A stretch of 64,000 nt of DNA from CAZCTO01 sp964501725 (GTDB lineage Bacteria > Bacillota > Clostridia > Saccharofermentanales > Saccharofermentanaceae): contig CAZCTO010000013.1 in assembly GCA_964501725.1 (NCBI GenBank), positions 1 to 64,000 of the forward strand, given 5' to 3'. The position numbers and the translations under genes are program-made. Of the stretch, positions 43,869-52,661 are shown piece after piece; the stretch's first letter is position 1; every line of letters begins with the position of its first letter. A model generated the notes under the pieces. That model saw only the letters and a list, made by a program, of their open reading frames with translations, was not told the DNA's origin and searched no databases.

Positions 43869-44810
43869 CTACTTCAACCGGATTCGGGGGTCCACCAGAC
43901 TGTGCAAGATATCGGACAGAAAATAAATCAGCACAATCATTGCGGCCAGATAAAGAACAATGCCCTGGGTGAGCGGAAAATCACGTCCGCTGATACCCAT
44001 CAGCAGAAGACGCCCGATACCGGGTAAATTAAAAGTCTGTTCAACAATCAGACTGCCGCCGAGAATGTCGGAGGTAATGATGGAGAGGACCGTTATGATC
44101 GGGACCAAGGAATTGGGCACGATATGTCTAAGCATTACGTCCGTGTCAGATAGACCGTGACTCTTGGCTGTCCGGACATAGTCCTTTTGCTTTTCGGACA
44201 GAATTGAAGCCCTCAGAAATTTAACGGACATGGCAATCTTGGGGATCGCAATGGCCAAAGAAGGCACCAAGAGACACCCGATAAAACCAAAAAAACTTTC
44301 ACTCATCGGAACATAGGTATTATCCAACACAATATTGAATGTTATTCCGAGGAACATAATCAGCAACAGGCCGATGACAAAAGGCGGAATTGCGAAAAAG
44401 ACATGGCTGATCACAGAAATGATCTGGTCTATAATTTTGCCCGGGCGCCGGGATGCGAGCATTGCCAAAGGAAAAGAAAGAAGAATCGTCATCAGTAGTG
44501 AAATAACTGCCACAGCAAAGGTAACAGGTAATTTCTGCCAGATCAAGGAAGAGACGGGCTCATCAAAACTGACTGATTTCCCAAGATCCCCGGTCATTGC
44601 CCCCGCGAGCCAATCTGAGTAGCGGACGTGTAAAGGCCGGTTCAGGCCGAGCTCTTCCCGGAGTGCCTCAACCTTTGCTTCCGATGCCGTCGGGCCGAGC
44701 ATAATACGCGCCGGATCTCCCGGTACGATCGAAAAAGCGGCAAAAGTGATCAAAGACACTAAAAAAAGTGTAACCAGCAACTGGCCGATTCTTTTAACAA
44801 AAAAACTCAT
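43869..44810 (-). CDS. Oligopeptide ABC transporter permease, DppB-like
   Basis: A permease of about 313 residues starting MSFFVKRIGQLLVTLFLVSL; an in-frame GTG at 44819 is an alternative start and neither has an ideal ribosome site. Family motifs: SIVPGDPARIML, ELGLNRPLHVRY and LREDYVRTAKSHGL-type loop (here QKDYVRTAKSHGLSDTDVML), then VEQTFNLPGIGRLL. Six helices. Second gene of the operon. Confidence 0.93.
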   Translation of the reverse strand: MSFFVKRIGQLLVTLFLVSLITFAAFSIVPGDPARIMLGPTASEAKVEALREELGLNRPLHVRYSDWLAGAMTGDLGKSVSFDEPVSSLIWQKLPVTFAVAVISLLMTILLSFPLAMLASRRPGKIIDQIISVISHVFFAIPPFVIGLLLIMFLGITFNIVLDNTYVPMSESFFGFIGCLLVPSLAIAIPKIAMSVKFLRASILSEKQKDYVRTAKSHGLSDTDVMLRHIVPNSLVPIITVLSIITSDILGGSLIVEQTFNLPGIGRLLLMGISGRDFPLTQGIVLYLAAMIVLIYFLSDILHSLVDPRIRLK

Positions 44811-44890
44811 AGCCCTCACAAATTACAGTCAGATGTTACGTCGAACACAAAACCTTGAGGCAAATGCTCTTTTGAAACGGTCGGGTCAGT

Positions 44891-46459
44891 TCAGTTATAA
44901 TGCACGGTCGACATATCCTGAACATATATAGGATACACCACATAGCCGCTAATTTCTTTATTTACGGCAACAATATTTTGCGGATCCTGTAAATAAACCG
45001 ATGCGCTGTCATTCAAAAGGAAAGTCTGTAAGTCCCTGTAAAGCTCGACCCGCTTGGTCTGATCCAGTTCAGTCGACACTTGGGAAAAAGTATCGTCAAA
45101 TGCCGTATTGGCGTAATTGATGAAATTAGAGTCCGAATCAGAGACATAACGGCTCAGCACATCGCGCGGTGCATATTCGGAAGTCAGTGCAATCACCGTC
45201 GATTCATAATTTCTGCCCGTATATACGTCATTCAGCCATGTCGCCCAGTCCACGGATACGATGGAAATGTCAATCCCTACGCGGCTGAGCTGATCGGCGA
45301 GGATTTCCGCCGTCTTGACATGAATTTGATAATTGGAGGGAACTTTAATCGTTGCCGAGAATCCTTCCGGGTAGCCGGCTTCGGCCAGAAGAGACATCGC
45401 TTTCTCCTTGTCATACGCGAAGGAGCCATCCAAAGAAGTGTTGTAATAATCTCCCATTGCCGGTGACATTCCTGTCACAAGCTTGGTTCCGTCACCATCC
45501 ATCAGAAGGGATATCAGCTCATCACGATCAACGGCATAATTCATTGCCTCGCGAACCTTCGGATTATCAAAAGGCTTCACAGCATTATTCAGCGCGAAAA
45601 TCTGGACCATGTTCGTGTCGCCGGAAAGGATTTGGAACTTTTCCTTGAGCTGAGCAGCCTTGTCGGCGGTCAGGTAAGGGAAAATGTCGATGCTGCCGGA
45701 TTGAAGCTCAAGAAAAGCCGCGTCAATATCAGCCGTAACTTTGAAGGTGACTTTATCCAGATAAGGGACGCCTTCCAGCCAGTAGGATTCATTCTTGGAA
45801 AGGACGACGGATTCTCCGACGCTGTATGAGATAAATTTAAAAGGTCCGGTACCGATCGGCGTCTTATTGATGTCCGCAACGGAAGCCGGAATAATTGCGG
45901 CATTAAAAAAAGCAATTAATTCGGCATCCGGATGGTTGAGCGTTACGGTAACTTCGTTCTCGCCGGTTTTCGTTACGCTCTTAACGTCCGCAAGCCCTCT
46001 CTTAAGGGGCAGGCCGTTGCTAAGTCCGGCAGCGCGGGACAACGAATATATCACATCTTCGGGAGTCATTTCTTCACCATTATGAAATGTGACCCCTTGG
46101 CGAATCGTAAAAACATACGATAACGCATCATCCGAAATCGTATAAGAGGTTGCCAGCGCGGGAACGAATTCGCCGGTAGCCGTGCACTTAACCAGACCTT
46201 CGAATATATTAAAAAGAATTTCCTCATCGCCTGCGGCTTCAACCGTATGCGGATCGAAAATCGCCGGTTCCTGCGTAATGCCGAGAACCACCTCTCCGCC
46301 GTACACAGATCCTTCCACGGACGAGCTTGCGGTGGGCTTACCGTTCTTTACGCATGAGGCACAAAGCATTATTCCGATCAAACCGCACATCACGGCTGAC
46401 AAAACTCTTAAATAATGGGGGAAACGGTTGATTCCTGGGGCGAGATGGGGCGATTTCAT
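44891..46459 (-). CDS. Oligopeptide ABC transporter substrate-binding lipoprotein (SBP family 5)
   Basis: A 522-residue lipoprotein starting MKSPHLAPG; GGAGT precedes this ATG and an in-frame upstream extension would overlap the promoter. The signal peptide ends CASC with lipidated Cys36, slightly off the usual lipobox at -3. The mature protein has the family 5 pattern: EPAIFDPHTVEAAGDEEIL, FNIFEGLVK, TFHNGEEMTPEDVIYSL, NNAVKPFDNPKVREAMNYAVDR and a C-terminal lobe. It captures the peptide or other ligand outside the membrane for the DppBC permease. The ligand cannot be read from sequence. Confidence 0.93.
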   Translation of the reverse strand: MKSPHLAPGINRFPHYLRVLSAVMCGLIGIMLCASCVKNGKPTASSSVEGSVYGGEVVLGITQEPAIFDPHTVEAAGDEEILFNIFEGLVKCTATGEFVPALATSYTISDDALSYVFTIRQGVTFHNGEEMTPEDVIYSLSRAAGLSNGLPLKRGLADVKSVTKTGENEVTVTLNHPDAELIAFFNAAIIPASVADINKTPIGTGPFKFISYSVGESVVLSKNESYWLEGVPYLDKVTFKVTADIDAAFLELQSGSIDIFPYLTADKAAQLKEKFQILSGDTNMVQIFALNNAVKPFDNPKVREAMNYAVDRDELISLLMDGDGTKLVTGMSPAMGDYYNTSLDGSFAYDKEKAMSLLAEAGYPEGFSATIKVPSNYQIHVKTAEILADQLSRVGIDISIVSVDWATWLNDVYTGRNYESTVIALTSEYAPRDVLSRYVSDSDSNFINYANTAFDDTFSQVSTELDQTKRVELYRDLQTFLLNDSASVYLQDPQNIVAVNKEISGYVVYPIYVQDMSTVHYN

Positions 46460-46500
46460 ATTGTACTCCTGTCCTGCGAAATAGGTGATGGTTTTAGTAC

Positions 46501-46528
46501 ATTCTATACGCAAAGCAAAAAAAATCAA
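46501..46528 (-). promoter_or_regulatory. Promoter of the oligopeptide transporter operon
   Basis: Minus-strand -35 TTGATT (46528-46523), 16-base spacer, -10 TAGAAT (46506-46501), about 40 bases before the ATG. Confidence 0.45.
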
Positions 46529-46916
46529 TAATTGAAGAGAAAAAGAACGAAAAGCGACATAACTGTTAGCGTTAGCAGATACAGAACGGTTGCCGGAACG
46601 AAAGAACGATTGCACTCACAATGATAAATCAACGACTCTTGATAACAATAGTATTATTACACAAAAATGCCGGATCGAATCGTTTTTTTGCAAAACCAGC
46701 TCTTGCTTATCAGCAAAAAAACGCAGCCGATTTAAAGCTTGATTAGTTGACTTCCCGTTTGCATGGCAAATTATAGATACACTAACTTAACAGAACAATA
46801 ATAGTATCCGTATGACAAATACCGGGATCTCGAATACAATGATATTGTTACGGGAAATCGGTGTTCCGCTTGACCCTTCGGAGGAGAATACCGCACACGG
46901 ACAAAGAGAGATTGGT
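46529..46916. other. Intergenic region upstream of the CAP-domain gene
   Basis: AT-rich, between divergent genes. A weak plus-strand promoter may be TTGACT (46747-46752) with TATAGA (46772-46777), spacer 19. An in-frame ATG at 46812 would add 35 residues to the next protein but has no ribosome site. No RNA or repeat seen. Confidence 0.4.
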
Positions 46917-47816
46917 ATGGCGCACAACAAGGCTGCGAAATGGATTGGAACCCACAAGGGTATAGTTGCGCTCGTGGTGGCCGCAATGCTTGTCACAGCA
47001 TTACTGACGGCCTTTGTATTGAGCGGCGCGTCGAATGATTTTTTAAACCTTGCCAAGAGCAAACTGGGATTAGACAGGCGATCGGGAACCAGTGTTTCTG
47101 AGGCTGCTGAAGAGAAGGATACCGCCATATCCACGGAAAAGCCTCCCGATTTTGCCGAACCATCGTCATCCGGAAGTGTTACAGAGTTTGACTCCTCTCC
47201 GGTGGTGCCGAGTGACCCGACGGAGCCCGCCGAAGCGGAATCTTCGACTGCCCCGACAGCGCAGATATCTTCTGAGGCGTTGACATCAGTGTCCTCTTCA
47301 ACGGCTGCAACGACAACGAAACCAACAACATCGACTTCTGCGACCACAAAGAGTTCCCCGGCGACGACGTCAACAGCAGCGCCAACGACGGCCACCTCCG
47401 AACCGACAACTACGACCAGTATCAACATGGGCGATTTCAGCGGCTCGTTTAACAGCGGGAAGGCAGAGGATGTCCTTGCGCTTGTGAATGCGGCTCGCGA
47501 AGCGGAAGGATTATCGGCGCTTTCGTGGAGCTCTGCACTGGTGACGTCTGCCACTATCAGGGCGCCGGAAATCGTCGTCAAATGGTCACATACCCGGCCG
47601 GACGGAAATTTGTGGAGTACCGCTTTTTCATCCAATCCGGGTTCTATCGGCGAGAATATTGCAAAAGGATATTCTTCGTCACAAGGCGTATTTGACGGAT
47701 GGATGGCATCTGAGGGACATAGAGAAAATATCCTGGATTCGGGATTTACAAAGATGGGCATCGCATGTTATTACTGCAACGGCATGTATTACTGGGTTCA
47801 GCATTTTTCGAGTTAA
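46917..47816 (+). CDS. Membrane-anchored CAP-domain (SCP/YkwD-like) protein
   Basis: About 299 residues from MAHNKAAKW (GAGAG six bases upstream; ATG 46812 is an alternative). A short cytoplasmic start, a membrane helix at about 15-35, a long linker rich in T, S, A, P and E, then a C-terminal CAP domain of about 120 residues. The domain has LVNAAREAEGLSALSWSSAL, WSHTRPDG, GENIAKGYSS and the typical SEGHRENIL. The conserved His and Glu of the CAP cavity are present. Bacterial CAP proteins are extracytoplasmic; functions vary (sporulation, adhesion, possible hydrolase) and are mostly unproven. A degenerate relative follows 31 bases downstream. Confidence 0.88.
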   Translation: MAHNKAAKWIGTHKGIVALVVAAMLVTALLTAFVLSGASNDFLNLAKSKLGLDRRSGTSVSEAAEEKDTAISTEKPPDFAEPSSSGSVTEFDSSPVVPSDPTEPAEAESSTAPTAQISSEALTSVSSSTAATTTKPTTSTSATTKSSPATTSTAAPTTATSEPTTTTSINMGDFSGSFNSGKAEDVLALVNAAREAEGLSALSWSSALVTSATIRAPEIVVKWSHTRPDGNLWSTAFSSNPGSIGENIAKGYSSSQGVFDGWMASEGHRENILDSGFTKMGIACYYCNGMYYWVQHFSS

Positions 47817-47847
47817 TCGGCTGAACTGAATCGAAAGCAAAGTGTAT

Positions 47848-48405
47848 ATGAGAAAGTCAAAAACTGTATCATTCCGATGTATCAAAGGGGCTTGGGCGGT
47901 CGCAATCACAGCCGCCCTTATGTTGCTTTTAGCATCTTGCAGTAAAGCAGGGACGCAAATTTCGTCGGAGACCCATACCTCTTCGACGGGGGCCGTAACG
48001 ACGATAGAACCGGCAGAACTATTCGGGAATTTCGACGAAGAATCGGCAGAAGAATTGATGACATCAATTAATGAGATCCGGACTCGGGAAGGATTGACTC
48101 CGTATGTGACGGATGAGGACATGATGGAGTGGGCACGGATTCGCGCAGCCGAAATAGTGATTAATTTCGGGCACACGCGTATAGACGGGTCATCCGTAAT
48201 TAGCGCATACCCCGGCGATAGCGCGACGAAGTATGAGTCGGCTCTGGCGATGGGATATGAGAGTCCCCGGGATATCATGGAGGTTTTTCAATTGAGTGAT
48301 AAGCAGAGAAGCAGAATGCTCAACGAGGAGTATACTTATATCGGCGCGGCGTGCCTTCATTACGGCGGATCACAATTTTGGACGGTGGTTTATCTTTTGC
48401 CGTAA
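47848..48405 (+). CDS. Lipoprotein with divergent CAP-like domain
   Basis: A 185-residue lipoprotein (MRKSKTVSF); the signal peptide ends LLLASC with Cys31. The remainder resembles the CAP domain of the upstream gene: EELMTSINEIRTREGLTPYV, then FGHTRIDGSSVISAY. It has lost the GEN and GHREN segments, which read YESALAMGY and KQRSRMLN here. So the cavity His/Glu set is incomplete. Probably arisen by duplication and diverged to a binding role. No strong ribosome site; coupling to the upstream gene is likely. Confidence 0.8.
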   Translation: MRKSKTVSFRCIKGAWAVAITAALMLLLASCSKAGTQISSETHTSSTGAVTTIEPAELFGNFDEESAEELMTSINEIRTREGLTPYVTDEDMMEWARIRAAEIVINFGHTRIDGSSVISAYPGDSATKYESALAMGYESPRDIMEVFQLSDKQRSRMLNEEYTYIGAACLHYGGSQFWTVVYLLP

Positions 48406-48493
48406 AGCGGCTTGACGCAGACAGGTTGCGTGAATATTCTGATATTGCCGGTGCGGGGAAGATCCCCGGGCAAACGGCGGATAGGGGTTACAA

Positions 48494-48997
48494 ATGGCGA
48501 CATGCAGTTCTTGTGGGGCGAGTTCGATAAATTCAAAATTTTGTCCCGATTGCGGGATGAAAATACCGGAGGAAGAAGGCGGAGCCCCCGATCATGTGGT
48601 TGATACGAATGAAGCGGAGATAAACAAATTTATCCCTGCCAGAGGTTCCGACAACGAAGAGAATATATCCGGAGAGAGTCCTGCACAGTTCGCGGCGGAT
48701 GTGGAACGAATCAAGAGCGAGTATGTTGGATTGCCGGATTCTTCCAATCAAACAATTTTTGCCGTAGTTAATTTTATCTTCGGGATATTGTTTTTTTGCG
48801 CCGGAGGAATCCTCTCTTTAATTTTTACAATTATAGCAGCGTATCACATTTCAAAAGCTGACAAGGCCACATCGCGTGAAGAAGCAGAGGATGCGCTCGG
48901 AGTAGCCAAGATGATGAATATCGTCGCTGTTATTGCACTTTTTCTTTGCTTTGCGGCATTGGCCATTCTCTTTTTAATGGGAAACTCTCTGTTTTGA
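48494..48997 (+). CDS. Zinc-ribbon protein with two membrane helices
   Basis: A 167-residue protein. The N-terminal zinc ribbon is CSSCGASSINSKFCPDCG, followed by an acidic linker and two hydrophobic helices (about 96-122, FAVVNFIFGILFFCAGGILSL; about 142-164, NIVAVIALFLCFAALAILFL). The loop SKADKATSREEAEDALGVAK between helices resembles DUF4190-type small membrane proteins. Function unknown. It is third in a possible operon with the CAP-domain genes. Confidence 0.8.
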   Translation: MATCSSCGASSINSKFCPDCGMKIPEEEGGAPDHVVDTNEAEINKFIPARGSDNEENISGESPAQFAADVERIKSEYVGLPDSSNQTIFAVVNFIFGILFFCAGGILSLIFTIIAAYHISKADKATSREEAEDALGVAKMMNIVAVIALFLCFAALAILFLMGNSLF

Positions 48998-49187
48998 CAG
49001 AAGACAGCGCACATTATGGAGGAGTTAATTGATTCGTCTCTAAAAATCAATTACTTCGGGGTATTGACTATTATTAATCGTTTGTTCTTGATTTTTTGAT
49101 AAGTTTACGTGTCTTCCAGCAGGTTTCGTTGTATAATTGATCATAATAATCTCAATGCAACTATTCAAAAATGAAGAGGTGGCATCT

Positions 49188-51404
49188 ATGAAGAAATGTC
49201 CGGTATGTGGAGTAATGATGGGTGATAACGTAGCCCGTTGTTTTATGTGTAAGTATGATTTTCAGAAAGCTGCCAGAGAAGGCGAAGATGTAGCACGTAA
49301 GGAAGCTTCTGCATTTATTAAGAAGAATGAGGAAGAAGTCAGCACTCGCGTATCAGAGAAAAAAGCCGATGAAGAAAAGTTTATTCTGGAACTCAAAGAG
49401 CGTTACCAGAAAGAGATAGATGCCTTAACCCAGCAGTTCGAGGAAGAGAAAGTCAGGATCGAGTCCGATTATGTGGACGTAAAGAAGAGGGCACTCGAAG
49501 AGAAATCGAAATTGGAGAAAGAACTGAACGTCGTTCGCAAGCAGATCGAAGACGAGAAGAAGTCCATAGCGGACACCGAGGCCGAGGCGCAGAAAATTCT
49601 TGAAGAGTCCCGCAAAAAGGCGCTTGAAGAGCAGGAGGAAATTTTAAACGAAGCCCATGTACAGACCGAAAAGTTAGCGGTTCAGGTTCAGAGGGAATAT
49701 AAGGAGGCCATGGCCAGAAAGCAGCAGATGCTTGAGGAGGCCAAGTTGGCAGAGGAAGTAGCCCTTAAAGCGCAGGAAGAGGCAAAGAAAGCGCTTGAGC
49801 TGAAAGCGCAAGCAGAGGAAGAAATCGATCAACTCAAGGCAGAGAAAGAAGAGCTCTTCGGCAAGCTTGACGCGGATAAGCAGGAGTCGGTTCGTCAGGC
49901 GCAGAAAGCAGCTGTTGAAGCTAAGAAAACAACTCTTTTAGCTGAGGAAGAGAAAATAGCTGAAGCGCAAAAGAGACATCAGGAGATTATCGAGCAATCG
50001 GAAGCGATTGCCAAGGAAATTGATCAGACACGAATGCAGGCGGAACAGGAGCTTGCTCTCTATATAGAAGAGGCAAAGAAAGCAATAGCTGAAACCGATA
50101 AGGCGAATGAAGAGCAAGCAAAACTTCAAGAGACCATTCGAGGCCTTAAGGACGAAATCAAGAAAATTCACGAAGAAAAAGAAGAGGCACTGAAGAACAA
50201 GCAACAGGCTGAGGAAGTGGCGGCTGCGACCATTGCAACCGCCAGTGAGATTAAGGAAAAGGTCGATCAGGAAATACAGGCTCTTCGCAATCAGGCTGAA
50301 ACAGAAACAAATGCCCTTCGTGAGTTAACAGATAAAGAGACAACAGCGCTGCGCGAAACTACCGAGCAGGAGACAACGGCACTACGTGAAGCAACCGAAC
50401 GGGACACCACCGAGCTTCGAGAGAAGACAGAGCGGGAGACCGCTGAACTTCGTGAGATTGCCGAACGGGAGACGACCGCTTTGCGCGAGTTGACACAGAA
50501 GGAAACCACCGAGCTTCGAGAAAAGACAGAGCGGGAGACCGCTGAACTTCGTGAGATCGCCGAGCGGGAGACGACCGCTTTGCGCGAGTTGGCACAAAAG
50601 GAAACCACCGAGCTCCGTGAAAAGACGGAGAAAGAAACCACTGAACTTCGCGAGAGAGTCGAGCGGGAATCCGAAGAAAAGCGGCAGAAGGCCGAACAGG
50701 ATGCCATTACACTTCTCGGGGATTCTGAGCAAAGAAAGATTGAACTCGAAGAAGAAATCGCCCGACTCACTGAAGAGTATGAACAGGCTCGTGAAAAGGT
50801 CGAAGTTGAAGCGGTTGCGATTGCAGGGGAACTCGAACAGGCCAAGATAATTATCGAAGAATCCAAGTCAGCAATACACGATGCCGAGGTTGAGGCAGAA
50901 ATCGTCATGTTCGAAGCAGAAAAGAGAGCTCTTGTGCTCAAGCAGATCGCAGTCAGCGAGAGTGAGAAAGGTCGTATGGAGAAATTGATTGAAGAGAAGG
51001 ATAAGCAGATCGAAGAGATGAGTAAGGCAAAGGAAGTTGCCGAGAAGAAGGTAGTTGAGTTACAGAAGCAAATAGATCAGGCACAAGCCTCCATTGAGGA
51101 TCTTCGATTGAGGATGGAGACGATCATTGCAACAGGTGTTCAGGGCGCGAATAGTTCGTCCGGTCCAATGGAGTATGCAGTTGAGCTGATTGCTCACACT
51201 GCGGCCGGCGAAATTGACGCGGCGATGATTGCCAAGACTCTTCAAGATCGTTCTTCGGATGGTTGGAAACTACATAGTATCATCAACGACGAGAGCAGCA
51301 AATCGCTTGCTTCAGTGGGCGGACCGGAGAATTTCTCGCTTAATGCGGGTGGTGCGATTAAAGAAGATCGAGTGGTAATGATTTTCGAGCGAGTGCTGAA
51401 GTAA
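49188..51404 (+). CDS. Zinc-ribbon coiled-coil protein with hendecad repeats and DUF4177-like C-terminus
   Basis: A 738-residue protein starting MKKCPVCGVMMG; GAGGTGG precedes this ATG, and a -10 TATAAT at 49132-49137 overlaps the longer open frame. The N-terminus is a zinc ribbon (CPVC...CFMC). Residues about 35-650 are almost pure charged coiled coil (E, K, A, Q, R). Within it, residues 376-496 are eleven consecutive 11-residue units of type ALRE-x-x-x-x-E-T-T, a hendecad pattern. The last 85 residues form a small domain (SDGWKLHSIIND, EDRVVMIFERVL) like DUF4177. No signal or membrane segment, so cytoplasmic. Function unknown; a scaffold or filament is plausible. Confidence 0.85.
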   Translation: MKKCPVCGVMMGDNVARCFMCKYDFQKAAREGEDVARKEASAFIKKNEEEVSTRVSEKKADEEKFILELKERYQKEIDALTQQFEEEKVRIESDYVDVKKRALEEKSKLEKELNVVRKQIEDEKKSIADTEAEAQKILEESRKKALEEQEEILNEAHVQTEKLAVQVQREYKEAMARKQQMLEEAKLAEEVALKAQEEAKKALELKAQAEEEIDQLKAEKEELFGKLDADKQESVRQAQKAAVEAKKTTLLAEEEKIAEAQKRHQEIIEQSEAIAKEIDQTRMQAEQELALYIEEAKKAIAETDKANEEQAKLQETIRGLKDEIKKIHEEKEEALKNKQQAEEVAAATIATASEIKEKVDQEIQALRNQAETETNALRELTDKETTALRETTEQETTALREATERDTTELREKTERETAELREIAERETTALRELTQKETTELREKTERETAELREIAERETTALRELAQKETTELREKTEKETTELRERVERESEEKRQKAEQDAITLLGDSEQRKIELEEEIARLTEEYEQAREKVEVEAVAIAGELEQAKIIIEESKSAIHDAEVEAEIVMFEAEKRALVLKQIAVSESEKGRMEKLIEEKDKQIEEMSKAKEVAEKKVVELQKQIDQAQASIEDLRLRMETIIATGVQGANSSSGPMEYAVELIAHTAAGEIDAAMIAKTLQDRSSDGWKLHSIINDESSKSLASVGGPENFSLNAGGAIKEDRVVMIFERVLK
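50313..50675 (+). repeat. Eleven 33-bp units in the coiled-coil gene, with a 99-bp duplication
   Basis: Eleven in-frame units of 33 bases encode the 11-residue repeats. Units 4-6 (50412-50510) and 7-9 (50511-50609) are near copies: I count five differences in 99 bases, which points to recent duplication of a three-unit block. Confidence 0.9.
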
Positions 51405-51464
51405 GAATTACTGCGATAAAGAAATAATCAGCACCCTGTATTATTTGAAATTTGTGTGTTTGGG

Positions 51465-51510
51465 AATCATCACTCTTCTGCGGGTTTTCGTGGGGGAGTG
51501 ATGATTTTTT
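51465..51510 (+). terminator. Rho-independent terminator after the coiled-coil gene
   Basis: Stem AATCATCACTC (51465-51475) and GAGTGATGATT (51496-51506), T-run to 51510. The 20-base loop contains further partial pairing. Confidence 0.85.
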
Positions 51511-51578
51511 GCGTTTGATTGCTTTACGGATGATTTATGGTGAACGAAAAAATAATTAATTATTTCAAGTCGTAGTGA

Positions 51579-51607
51579 TTGCGTGAATGACTACAAGTCT
51601 GTATAAT
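51579..51607 (+). promoter_or_regulatory. Promoter of the PstS-like lipoprotein gene
   Basis: -35 TTGCGT (51579-51584), 17-base spacer, perfect -10 TATAAT (51602-51607), 36 bases before the ATG. Confidence 0.65.
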
Positions 51608-51642
51608 ACAAATGAATAAAGAAAAACGAGGTGATTGATGTT

Positions 51643-52644
51643 ATGAAAAAAACAGTTAGTCTGCTTCTGGCAATTATTATCACAGCGTCACTTTGCAGTT
51701 GCACCCGTCCCGGCAGTAAAGATAAATCAAGTCGTACAACCGATGATACTACCCTTCAAATAGAGACATCAAAAAAAGAAACAACAAGAAAGGAGACGAC
51801 TCAGGCAACAGTTGAAACGAAAACACCGGTTACCGATGTGCTCACCTCGACAACGCTGGAAAATTATCCCGCCGTTGATGGATCCACGGCAACGATTCCT
51901 CTGGCCATCGGGCTGATACAGAAGATGACGGGATGCTCGGAGATTAAGGCTGAAGAGCATATTGATTTCAGTACTACGGATCCGAGCTACAAAGCGTTGG
52001 CGGAAGGGACCGCAGACCTGCTTCTTGTTTACGAGCCGTCACAGCCGACCGTAGATGAACTCGATGTCTTTAACACAATGGATGTGCGGGAGATCGGATT
52101 GGATGCGCTGGTCTTTATTGTCAATGAGGACAATCCGGTTGATTCCCTTACCGGCGATCAGATTCGCGGTATCTACAGCGGAGAAATTACCAACTGGAAG
52201 GAAGTCGGCGGAAATGATATAGAGATCGTTCCTTTTCAACGCCCTGTATTAAGCGGAAGTCAGACGCTGATGTTGAATCTTATGATGAAAGAGACAGCGA
52301 TCATGACGCCTGAAACAGAGGTTCTGGTCTCATCCTCTATGGGAGACATCATTGAAGACATCGCCGCATACAATAACAGTGCCAATGCGATCGGGTATTC
52401 GGTTTATTACTATGCCAAAAATATGTATACCCAACCCGGTTTGAAGTTCATTGCCGTAGATGATGTAAAGCCCTCCAATACGACAATCAATAGCCGCGAA
52501 TACGGGTATGTTAACCCGTTCTACGGAATTATTCCCCTTGATGCGGATCCGCGGGCAGAAGCGATCCTGGACTGGCTTTTGACGGAAGACGGGCAAAAGC
52601 TGATTGAGGACTGCGGGTATGTTCCGATCAGAAAAATGGACTGA
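51643..52644 (+). CDS. PstS-like phosphate-binding lipoprotein (orphan)
   Basis: A 333-residue lipoprotein; signal peptide ends SLCSC with Cys20, followed by a Thr/Lys-rich linker. The mature domain has the PstS-type periplasmic-binding fold: TTLENYPAVDGSTATIPLA, IVNEDNPVDSLTGDQIRGIY, GEITNWKEVGG, FQRPVLSGSQTL and the ending DGQKLIEDCGYVPI. The anion-binding segments are present. No PstC, PstA or PstB gene is nearby, so it either feeds transporters elsewhere or acts as an extracellular sensor or binder. GAGGTG lies nine bases before the ATG. Followed 17 bases later by an unknown anchored protein in the same direction. Confidence 0.87.
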   Translation: MKKTVSLLLAIIITASLCSCTRPGSKDKSSRTTDDTTLQIETSKKETTRKETTQATVETKTPVTDVLTSTTLENYPAVDGSTATIPLAIGLIQKMTGCSEIKAEEHIDFSTTDPSYKALAEGTADLLLVYEPSQPTVDELDVFNTMDVREIGLDALVFIVNEDNPVDSLTGDQIRGIYSGEITNWKEVGGNDIEIVPFQRPVLSGSQTLMLNLMMKETAIMTPETEVLVSSSMGDIIEDIAAYNNSANAIGYSVYYYAKNMYTQPGLKFIAVDDVKPSNTTINSREYGYVNPFYGIIPLDADPRAEAILDWLLTEDGQKLIEDCGYVPIRKMD

Positions 52645-52661
52645 TCGCGGAGGAGAATGTA

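Noticed and set aside
46787..47761. 324-codon minus-strand frame opposite the CAP-domain gene
   Set aside because: Val/Ala-rich shadow of the Thr-rich linker; no ribosome site.
50313..50675. Regular 33-bp spacing that could suggest a CRISPR-like array
   Set aside because: Units are contiguous, in frame, and encode an 11-residue coiled-coil repeat; there are no spacers or cas genes.
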